Origin: RUG626 sp051866775
GTDB lineage: Bacteria > Bacillota > Clostridia > Oscillospirales > Oscillospiraceae
Direction: 5' to 3'
DNA length: 5,631 nt
Assembly: GCA_051866775.1 (NCBI GenBank)
Contig: JBJDXR010000042.1
Span: 1-5,631, forward strand
The position numbers were made by a program, and so were the translations under genes. Below the pieces are notes generated by a model, which was not told the DNA's origin, did no database searches, and saw only the letters and a program-made list of their open reading frames with translations. Below, in pieces: positions 1-5,411 of the stretch (the first letter of the stretch is position 1; each line of letters starts with the position of its first letter).

Positions 1-450
1 TGCCTCACCGACAGCGGCTATGGAGCCGACAGCAAGAGCATAAATAATTATATTCGTAGCTGTAATTTGAATCAACACGGCAATCAGCTTTTGAGTAATA
101 ATCCTTTTGCGGCTGATGGGATGGGTCAGCAGAAATTCCGCTGTTTTGTCTTTTTCTTCTTTGCTGAGAATACCAATGGCACAAAGTGATGCATAAAATG
201 CACCGCCCAGTCCCAAAACATTGCCACACTCAACAGCGTAAAAACCGATTAGAGTTCCGAGACTCAAACGGTCCATACCGAACGCCTCCGTAAAAGAACC
301 CATTGAGGCGAACATATCGCTTACGCCGTCCATCTGCCCTTTCATTTCAGGAAACAGAAAAATGCAAGTCGCAAGAAGAAAACCGACAGAAGCCGTCCAT
401 ATCAAAAACGAGGTTTTGCCTTGTCTCAGCTCGTGTTTTACAAGCGTCAT
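1..450 (-). CDS. ABC-2 type transporter permease, N-terminal part (cut by window edge)
   Basis: This is probably the membrane component of the exporter whose ATPase is encoded just upstream. The 150 visible codons start with MTLVKHELRQ, a short cytosolic lead typical of ABC-2 permeases. A hydrophobic segment follows at about residues 15-33, then a soluble loop, a long hydrophobic stretch at about 66-95 and another at about 121-147. Between the last two lies a charged loop with KEEKDKTAEFLLTHPISRKR (96-115); the 'EFLLTHPISRKRI' pattern is characteristic of ABC-2 permeases that pair with BcrA/CcmA-type ATPases. The start ATG (450-448) overlaps the ATPase stop as ATGA, so translation is probably coupled. 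The C-terminal part lies outside the window. The substrate cannot be read from the sequence; drug, peptide antibiotic or lipid export are all possible. Confidence 0.85.
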   Translation of the reverse strand, partial: MTLVKHELRQGKTSFLIWTASVGFLLATCIFLFPEMKGQMDGVSDMFASMGSFTEAFGMDRLSLGTLIGFYAVECGNVLGLGGAFYASLCAIGILSKEEKDKTAEFLLTHPISRKRIITQKLIAVLIQITATNIIIYALAVGSIAAVGEA

Positions 451-1328
451 ACCGTTTCACCGTCCTTTTCATAATAATGCAGGAATACTTCTTCAAGGTC
501 AGGCTCTGTAACCGTAAGGTCATTCACCTGTCCGTCTGACAGCGTACACAGCAGGCTGTTCATATCGCCGTTATAGAGAAAACTAACAGTGCCCTGCGTC
601 GCTTTTTTGTCCCGAATGCCGTCAAGGTGATCTAAATTAACAATACCGTGCACAGTAATGCGTTTTGCATTTGTTTTTGAAAGAATGTCAACATTGTCAC
701 ATACAATAATTCTGCCGTCACGGATAATCGCCGCACGGGTGCAGTTGCGCTGAATTTCCGAGAGAACATGGCTTGATAATAGAATTGTGGCGCCGTCATT
801 GTTTCTCTTACGCAGAATGTCAAAAAACTCCTTTTGCATCAGCGGGTCGAGTCCGCCTGTGGGCTCATCCAGCACAAGCAGTTCGGGTTTATGCTGTAAA
901 GCACATACAATGGCAACTTTTTTTCTGTTGCCGTATGACAAATCATCTACCTTTCGGGATATGTCAAGTTGCAAACGGTCACAGAGCATTTTTGCTTCCT
1001 GTGTGCAATCCATTTTTCGCAGATCGGCGGACAGCTTCAATACATCCTTAACTTTCATTCCCTGGTAAAACAATGCCTCGGAGGGCAGGTAGCCGATATT
1101 CTGCAATATCCACTTCTTTTCCTTTGTGACATCTTTTCCGAATATCATTGCCGTACCCGATGTGGGAGTAATCAGTCCAAGCAATGTTCGGATTGTCGTA
1201 GATTTTCCGGCTCCGTTCGGACCTATAAATCCGAAAAATTCGCTCTGTGCTACTGTCAAGTCCAGGTCAATGATACCCCTTGCCTTGCCATAGTATTTCG
1301 TAAGTTTTGTAGTTTTAATTATTTCCAT
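447..1328 (-). CDS. ABC transporter ATP-binding protein (ABC-2 exporter type)
   Basis: This is the cytosolic ATPase that should power the adjacent permease. It has 293 residues from the ATG at 1328; numbering here is from that Met. Walker A is GPNGAGKS (about 36-43), the signature is LSYGN (about 130-134, a common variant of LSGGQ in this subfamily), Walker B is LLVLDEP (about 150-156), the D-loop is GGLD, and the switch His is in SSHVLSE (His at about 187). The Q-loop region reads GYLPSE, with Glu where Gln is usual, as often seen in this subfamily. The last ~80 residues form a family-typical C-terminal extension ending near EEVFLHYYEK. A TTG two codons upstream (1334) is also in frame, but AGGAG (1342-1338) is only 3 nt from it and 9 nt from the ATG, so I prefer the ATG. 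The gene lies 6 nt after the TetR stop and overlaps the permease by 4 nt. Confidence 0.95.
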   Translation of the reverse strand: MEIIKTTKLTKYYGKARGIIDLDLTVAQSEFFGFIGPNGAGKSTTIRTLLGLITPTSGTAMIFGKDVTKEKKWILQNIGYLPSEALFYQGMKVKDVLKLSADLRKMDCTQEAKMLCDRLQLDISRKVDDLSYGNRKKVAIVCALQHKPELLVLDEPTGGLDPLMQKEFFDILRKRNNDGATILLSSHVLSEIQRNCTRAAIIRDGRIIVCDNVDILSKTNAKRITVHGIVNLDHLDGIRDKKATQGTVSFLYNGDMNSLLCTLSDGQVNDLTVTEPDLEEVFLHYYEKDGETV

Positions 1329-1334
1329 ATTCAA

Positions 1335-1946
1335 TCACTCCTTCCTAAGATAAATACTTTTCCAAAAATTAATCAGCCTTGAAAAGCCCTTTTCCATTTC
1401 TTCCATATCTATATTACCCCGCTGAACCATCTCCCAAATGTACCCTTCTGAAGCCAAATACATATCACGGTACATCATCTCAATATCAAGTCCCGGAATA
1501 AACTGTTTAGGGTTCATATTCAGTAGTGTCTTATCTGCTTTCTGATTAAAGTATTTATGATAACTTTCCTTAACGGCGGCAGAAATATCCGGATCCTTTT
1601 CGTAAAATGCCTTGATAGTAAAATTTGCCATATCCGGATAAAGACGAATAATTTTCATCTTAGCCTGCATACCTCTTTCCATACTTTCAAACATATCTCT
1701 TTGTTCATAGCAACCGTACTTTGTCAGATACTCGATAGTTACCTCTGCGCATTTGTTCCACAGAAACATATACAGCTCTTTTTTGTTGTGAAAGTAATGA
1801 AACAGTAGGGACTTGCTGATACCCGCCGCATCTGCTATCTCGCTCATAGGGCTGTTTTTGTAGGAATTTTGCGAAAACACCCGATAGCCTGCATTTATGA
1901 TAGCCTGCTGTTTTTCTGCGGGCAAAGAAAAGAACCTTTCGTTCAT
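1335..1946 (-). CDS. TetR/AcrR-family transcriptional regulator
   Basis: This is a 203-residue DNA-binding regulator, normal for the TetR family (about 190-220). The N-terminal helix-turn-helix spans about residues 11-58: EKQQAIINAGYRVF forms helix 1, then SPMSEIADAAGISKSLLFHY (32-51) holds helices 2-3, followed by the typical FHNKKELY tail (52-59). The rest is a helical ligand and dimerisation domain with no nameable ligand. I chose the ATG at 1946 because GGAGG (1958-1954) sits 7 nt upstream. A TTG at 1976 also opens the frame, but it has no good ribosome site and lies inside the palindromic operator candidate. The gene is first in an operon with an ABC ATPase and permease, so it probably represses that exporter and itself until an effector binds (inference). 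Its own stop overlaps the end of the ATPase ribosome binding site region. Confidence 0.93.
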   Translation of the reverse strand: MNERFFSLPAEKQQAIINAGYRVFSQNSYKNSPMSEIADAAGISKSLLFHYFHNKKELYMFLWNKCAEVTIEYLTKYGCYEQRDMFESMERGMQAKMKIIRLYPDMANFTIKAFYEKDPDISAAVKESYHKYFNQKADKTLLNMNPKQFIPGLDIEMMYRDMYLASEGYIWEMVQRGNIDMEEMEKGFSRLINFWKSIYLRKE

Positions 1947-1959
1947 AGCACAACCTCCG

Positions 1960-1976
1960 TTAACCGATTCGGTCAA
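1960..1976. promoter_or_regulatory. Near-palindromic operator candidate for the TetR regulator
   Basis: Read on the minus strand this is TTGACCGAATCGGTTAA. The two arms match at 7 of 8 positions around a central A, and the inner ACCGA/TCGGT arms are perfect. It overlaps the predicted transcription start and lies directly upstream of the regulator's ribosome binding site, as expected for TetR autoregulation. A second copy of the half-site TTGACCGA occurs at 1993-2000 on the plus strand, between the candidate -35 and -10. Binding by this particular regulator is inferred. Confidence 0.6.
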
Positions 1977-1980
1977 TCCT

Positions 1981-2009
1981 ATTTTAATTCCATTGACCGA
2001 TCTTGAGAA
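1981..2009 (-). promoter_or_regulatory. Candidate promoter of the TetR-ABC operon
   Basis: On the minus strand, a -35-like TTCTCA (2009-2004, 4 of 6 matches to TTGACA) is followed after 17 nt by a -10-like TAAAAT (1986-1981, 5 of 6 matches to TATAAT). Transcription would start near 1974, about 28 nt before the regulator ATG and inside the palindrome at 1960-1976. The -10 element, the spacing and the position support it; the -35 is only fair. Confidence 0.5.
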
Positions 2010-2030
2010 GACCTTTTTGAATATTTATTT

Positions 2031-2063
2031 AAAAAAATAAATGGGGTCCTGAAATGCGACCCC
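2031..2063 (-). terminator. Intrinsic terminator (minus strand)
   Basis: On the minus strand GGGGTC (2063-2058), a 9-nt loop and GACCCC (2048-2043) form a perfect 6-bp GC-rich stem. It is followed by ATTTATTTTTTT (2042-2031). In the plus direction the hairpin is followed by TTAAAAATA, so it fits the minus strand better. It lies about 20 nt upstream of the candidate promoter of the TetR operon and would insulate that operon from transcription entering from the right. No convincing minus-strand gene precedes it. Confidence 0.65.
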
Positions 2064-2374
2064 TTAAAAATATGTGTTGTCCTAAGTTGTATTTCTATAA
2101 TGGTTTCAAATTACTTCCTTATGTGGCGTTAGTCTTGCAGGTGCTTCTTTTTTATCTAAGAACTGCATCAATGTTATGGATAATGTGCCATATCTTTAAT
2201 CGTGATAATGCAGTTCATCACCTGAGATTGAAAAATCAACTTTTTTCTGGATTTGCTTCTCTTTGATGATTTTCTGAATTAGACTGCGACATTTCTGCAT
2301 AATTGGCTTCCTCTGATAAATTCATTGGTTGCTATTATGAATCAAGTTTCTGTTATCACTATAGCTTATAGAAT

Positions 2375-2404
2375 AAAAAAAGACAGAGGCAAACAGCCGC
2401 TGTC
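2375..2404 (-). terminator. Intrinsic terminator (minus strand, possibly bidirectional)
   Basis: GACAG (2382-2386) pairs with CTGTC (2400-2404), and GGC pairs with GCC inside it, separated by one mismatch, leaving a 5-nt loop. Read on the minus strand, the stem is followed at once by seven T residues (2381-2375), a classic intrinsic terminator. Read on the plus strand it is followed by ATAATTTTTAT, so weaker termination that way is possible. The only open frame directly upstream on the minus strand is a 17-codon tail ending at 2464, so the gene it once served appears to be lost or is a small RNA. Confidence 0.7.
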
Positions 2405-2669
2405 ATAATTTTTATCCTGCCGCATTAAGAAATCCGTTTTATGTTTACCAAAAATAATGCATATTATTTTGCATATTTGTTCAGCTTGTCGATCGGCATG
2501 GATACAATTTCAACTGCTTATGACCTTAATGAAAATTATAAATTAGTAATTTCGCAGAAAGCAGGCCAAATTAATTGACTTTAGAAAGAAAATGTAGTAC
2601 TTTTTTACATCATTTATTTAAATCCGAAAACTGAATTTGAACTGTATAATTATTAAGGGGTAGAGCATT

Positions 2670-3030
2670 ATGAGTGATTTTTCCTTTTCTGTTCCGCAGG
2701 CAAAAAGGACTGGTCATCAGCACCGCCGACCTTCAGGACCCGTCGCTGTTTGACGACATGGTGGAGGCCGGGCTGCTGAAGCTAAGCGACAACGGCTTGA
2801 CCATCGAGCAGGTGCTTGGCGCGACATTGCAGACAGACGTGGAGGCGCTGACCCCGATAACCCAGGCGGTGCTGGACAAGGTAAACGAGACGCAGGTGGG
2901 CGGATATCCGGCCGTCATTCCAGAGATCACGGGAGGCGGCCATCTGACCGGCATCAGCCAGTGGATTCTGGAGGAAAATGACCCGCAGGTCTATGGATTT
3001 TTGCTGCGAAGCCGAAAATCATTCGATTGA
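2670..3030 (+). pseudogene. Broken fusion: D-proline reductase proprotein (PrdA-like) N-part joined to proline racemase (PrdF-like) C-end
   Basis: A start with a good ribosome site (AAGGGG at 2655-2660, ATG at 2670) gives only 27 codons, MSDFSFSVPQ..., stopping at 2751-2753. The family-like protein lies in another frame, from about 2688 to 3030. Its first part, with GLVISTADLQDPSLFDDMVE and LTIEQVLGATL...ALTPIT, resembles the N-terminal part of PrdA, the proprotein of D-proline reductase, as I recall it. The first ~20 residues are missing. Its end, VGGYPAVIPEITGGGHLTG followed by ISQWILEENDPQVYGFLL, is the characteristic C-terminus of the proline racemase family. The racemase catalytic Cys motifs and the PrdA maturation site are absent. 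Both halves belong to one pathway (L-proline to D-proline to 5-aminovalerate), so a deletion through a former prd operon is the likely origin. The join lies around 2870-2905. A 7-residue tail (RSRKSFD) follows the usual end. The racemase call is firmer than the PrdA call. Confidence 0.65.
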
Positions 3031-3042
3031 TCAGAATTTATT

Positions 3043-3071
3043 TTGTAAAATATTTATTTTTATGATTTAAT
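3043..3071 (+). promoter_or_regulatory. Candidate promoter of the aminotransferase relic and downstream genes
   Basis: TTGTAA (3043-3048, 4 of 6 to TTGACA) and TTTAAT (3066-3071, 5 of 6 to TATAAT) are 17 nt apart in a very AT-rich 68-nt spacer between GC-rich genes. The start would fall near 3078, about 20 nt before the ATG at 3099. If active, it could also drive the oligoendopeptidase, since only 40 nt without a clear terminator separate the relic from that gene. AT-rich DNA yields such matches by chance, so this is tentative. Confidence 0.4.
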
Positions 3072-3098
3072 ATATTAATATATTGCGGAGGCAGAGAA

Positions 3099-3657
3099 AT
3101 GAAGCTGAGCGATACAGGCATTACGGTCCGGGATATTAAAGACAAGGTCAATCGGTATATGATCGATACCTACGAACGTTTTGATTTCCTGGCGGAGACG
3201 GCAAAGGATCAGTACATCTATGATAAAAATGGCCCGCAAATACGGCGTGGAGAAGTGCGGCCCCCACCGCTACAACATTGTGACCGCAAAGATGGGTTCC
3301 CACGGCACCACCTTCGGCGGCCACCCTGTCTCCTGCGCCGCGGCGCTGGCACAGATCGGCGAGCTGCTTGACCGGGATCTGGCCGGAAACGCAGAGAAGG
3401 TCGGCACTTACTTCATGGAGCAGCTGAACACTCTGCCGCACGTCAAGGAAGTCCGCGGACAGGGGCTGCTTGTGGGCGTGGAGTTTGACGACGGTATCTC
3501 CGGCGTGGAGGTGAAGCACGGTTGCCTCGATAGGCGCCTGCTCATCACCGCCATCGGCGCCCACACCATCCGCATGATCCCCCCGCTTATCATCACGGAG
3601 GACGACTGCGACAAGGCTGTCGCCATCCTCCGGGAGACGGTTGAGAGCTTAGGCTGA
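3099..3657 (+). pseudogene. Class III PLP aminotransferase (acetylornithine/ornithine type), broken by two internal deletions
   Basis: The gene keeps its start (GGAGG at 3087-3091, 7 nt before the ATG) and a family-like N-terminus through YERFDF...QYIYDKNG (to about 3233). The frame then runs out of family and stops at 3371. A second frame picks up with MIKMARKYG (from about 3220), the segment that follows the NSGTEAN motif in intact relatives, and runs through YNIVTAKMG. It continues directly with SHGTTFGGHPVSCAAALAQ and the normal C-terminal domain, including GQGLLVGVEF, HGCLDRRLLITAIGAHTIRM and PPLIITEDDCDKA, to the stop at 3655-3657. Missing are the block between the N-terminus and the MIKMARKYG helix (including the NSGTEAN motif) and the block between the GFHGRTFG and GSHGTTFGG motifs, which carries the Asp and the PLP-binding Lys. 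About 190 family codons remain of the usual 400-450. It cannot be an active aminotransferase. Substrate of the ancestor: ornithine, acetylornithine or a similar omega-amino acid (inference). Confidence 0.85.
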
Positions 3658-3697
3658 GTGTTTTTTAGAATAAATCCGGTTTTACAGAGGTGGTTTG

Positions 3698-5365
3698 ATG
3701 CATTTCAAGGATATGACCTATCAGCGGATCACCTATGAAGAGGTCAAGGCTGACTATGAGACGCTTTTTCAGGATCTGAAGGCGGTCTCAGATGAGGAGG
3801 ACTGCCGGGCGGTCCTGCGGAAGCGGTATGAGCTTTTTGAAAAGATGACGCCCATGGATCTTTGCTATGTGCGCCACGATATGGATTTAAACGACCCGTT
3901 TTACGCTGCTGAGCAGCGTTATTACGATGAGATCGGGCCGAGGATCGGGGAGCTGTCCAACCAATTTGACAGGCTCCTGCTGGTATCCCCCCTCCGCTCC
4001 TGCTTTGAGCAATTGATGGGCTCTTTTGCCTTTTCCCTCATTAAGACGGGGCAGGAGAGCTTTGACAGCAGGCTTATCTCCCTGCAGCAGGAGGAAAACT
4101 CCATCATCGGCCGGTACTGCCAATTTGCAGCAAACGGCAAGGTGGAGTACGGAGGCAAGCTGTTAAGCCGTGAGAACCTTGCCCGGGAGCAGCAGTCCCC
4201 GGACCGGGAGGTGCGGCGCCGGGTATACCGCGCCGTAAACGCCTCCTGGGAGGCGCAGCGCGCCGGGCTTGAGGACTTTTTCGACGCTCTGGTTCAAAAT
4301 CGCGACCGCCAGGCAAAAACCGTGGGATACAGGGATTTTGTGCAGCTGAGCTATCTGCGCATGAACCGCATCGGCTATTCCCCGGAGGATGTAAAAGCCT
4401 TCCGGGAGCAGGTGAAAAAGTACGTGGTCCCCGTTGCCGCGGCCCTGAACGAGCGCCGCCGGAAGCGGCTTGGCCTTGAGAAGCTGTATCCCTACGACAA
4501 CGGGACCTATTTTCTGGAGGGGAACCCAATCCCACTGGGGGACGATGCCTTCTGCCTGGAGATGACCAGGCGCATGTTTGAAATCATCTCTCCCGAGACG
4601 AAGGAATATATCGATTTTATGCTGGACAACGGCCTGTATGACGTGACGGTCCGGGATGGCAAGCAGACCGGAGGCTACTGCACACAATTTGAGGCCTACC
4701 ATTCGCCTTTCATCTTCGCCAATTTCGACGGAACCAGCGAGAACGCCTATATCATGAGCCATGAGGGCGGCCACGGGTTCTACTTCTACCGGAAGCGGAA
4801 CGAGGAGATCCGGGAGCGGGGCTGGTACACCTCGGAGATGGCGGAGACGCACGCAATGTCCATGGAGTTCTTCGCCGCCCCCTATATGGAGCTGTTCTTC
4901 GGGGACCGGGCGGAGGACTACCGGCGGATGCATCTGGAGAAGGCGATCGCCCTGATCGTCTATGAGTGCCAGCAGGATGAATTCCAACAGATCATTTACG
5001 AGCAGCCGCAGCTCACTAAGCAGCAGCGAAATGAGCTCTGGGCGCGTCTGGAGGGGGAGTATTTCCCCTACCGGGAGTATACGGAGGAGGAGAGAGACCA
5101 ATTGGGGTCCCGCTGGCAGCGGATCCGCCATGTGTTCCTGTGGCCCTTTTATGCGATCGATTACGCCTTGGCCCAGGTCTGCGCCCTGGAGTACTGCCGC
5201 CGGATGCATGAGGATCCCGAAGAGGCTTGGAAGAGTTATCTCGCCTTCTGCAATGCATCCGGAAATATGAACTTTCTGGAATCGCTCAGGGCCGCCGGGC
5301 TTGAGAGCCCCTTTGAGGCGGATTGCCTGAGAAATTTGATGGGTTGGCTGCAGACGCAGCTTTAA
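3698..5365 (+). CDS. M3 family oligoendopeptidase (M3B, PepF/Pz-peptidase type)
   Basis: This is a cytosolic zinc metallopeptidase that cuts short peptides. At 555 residues it matches the M3B subfamily length (about 560-600). The zinc motif HEGGH is at 355-359 within AYIMSHEGGHGFYFY. The third zinc ligand is probably Glu383 in SEMAETHAMSME (379-390), about 24 residues downstream as in thermolysin-fold M3 enzymes. The C-terminal PFYAIDYALAQVCALEY (483-499) is the conserved M3B segment with substrate-binding tyrosines. There is no signal peptide. I chose ATG 3698 over the adjacent in-frame TTG 3695 because AGAGG (3686-3690) is 7 nt from the ATG. The frame is intact and GC-rich. It lies 40 nt after the aminotransferase relic and 46 nt before a lipoprotein gene that looks like a peptide-binding component. 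This suggests it hydrolyses imported peptides (inference). Confidence 0.95.
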   Translation: MHFKDMTYQRITYEEVKADYETLFQDLKAVSDEEDCRAVLRKRYELFEKMTPMDLCYVRHDMDLNDPFYAAEQRYYDEIGPRIGELSNQFDRLLLVSPLRSCFEQLMGSFAFSLIKTGQESFDSRLISLQQEENSIIGRYCQFAANGKVEYGGKLLSRENLAREQQSPDREVRRRVYRAVNASWEAQRAGLEDFFDALVQNRDRQAKTVGYRDFVQLSYLRMNRIGYSPEDVKAFREQVKKYVVPVAAALNERRRKRLGLEKLYPYDNGTYFLEGNPIPLGDDAFCLEMTRRMFEIISPETKEYIDFMLDNGLYDVTVRDGKQTGGYCTQFEAYHSPFIFANFDGTSENAYIMSHEGGHGFYFYRKRNEEIRERGWYTSEMAETHAMSMEFFAAPYMELFFGDRAEDYRRMHLEKAIALIVYECQQDEFQQIIYEQPQLTKQQRNELWARLEGEYFPYREYTEEERDQLGSRWQRIRHVFLWPFYAIDYALAQVCALEYCRRMHEDPEEAWKSYLAFCNASGNMNFLESLRAAGLESPFEADCLRNLMGWLQTQL

Positions 5366-5374
5366 TTCATAGAG

Positions 5375-5386
5375 TGCCTTCGGGCA
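5375..5386 (+). other. Small UUCG-loop hairpin between peptidase and lipoprotein genes
   Basis: TGCC-TTCG-GGCA forms a 4-bp stem closed by C-G over a UUCG tetraloop, an unusually stable arrangement for its size. It lies 9 nt after the peptidase stop and about 15 nt before the next ribosome site. No T-tract follows (AAAGACAATC), so it is not a standard terminator. It might stabilise or mark the end of the upstream message. Confidence 0.4.
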
Positions 5387-5411
5387 AAGACAATCAAAAA
5401 GGAGGATAAAA

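Larger units (their letters stand above)
1947..2669. other. Long AT-rich intergenic region without a convincing gene
   Basis: Apart from the TetR promoter and operator and the two terminators, I see no confident gene here. What it holds: a perfect 9-bp inverted repeat GAACTGCAT / ATGCAGTTC (2160-2168 and 2208-2216). A minus-strand 34-codon open frame at 2300-2196 (begins MQKCRSLIQK, Lys-rich), with AGAGGAAG 6 nt upstream. A plus-strand 45-codon open frame at 2441-2578 (begins MFTKNNAYYF), with no clear ribosome site. A minus-strand tail ending MPIDKLNKYAK at 2464, closed upstream by a stop at 2520. TTGACT at 2575-2580 followed by a poor -10, and TATAAT at 2645-2650 without a good -35, are possible promoter pieces for the broken gene at 2670. 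None of the short frames resembles a family I know. Confidence 0.6.

Noticed and set aside
2054..2266. Plus-strand 70-codon frame beginning MRPLKNMCCP
   Set aside because: Its start lies inside the terminator hairpin, it has no ribosome binding site, and the sequence shows no family-like pattern.
2441..2578. Plus-strand 45-codon frame beginning MFTKNNAYYF
   Set aside because: There is no clear ribosome site and no recognisable family, and it sits in AT-rich spacer DNA. It is mentioned in the intergenic entry but not called as a gene.
2280..2660. Search for a sigma-54 promoter upstream of the prd relic, expected by analogy with PrdR control in Clostridioides difficile
   Set aside because: No GG-N10-GC element of the TGGCAC...TTGC type was found by eye in the region.
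3148..3564. 138-codon minus-strand frame opposite the aminotransferase relic
   Set aside because: It lies opposite recognisable aminotransferase sequence, has no recognisable domain, and is explained by high GC content.
3640..3668. Possible terminator after the aminotransferase relic (AGCTTAGGCT followed by GTGTTTTTT)
   Set aside because: The stem would be only about 3 bp, with poor GC pairing, so I do not call a terminator despite the T-run.
4163..5209. Long open frame (348 codons) on the minus strand opposite the oligoendopeptidase gene
   Set aside because: It is antisense to a clearly recognisable M3B peptidase in GC-rich DNA, and its translation shows no family features. It is a composition shadow.
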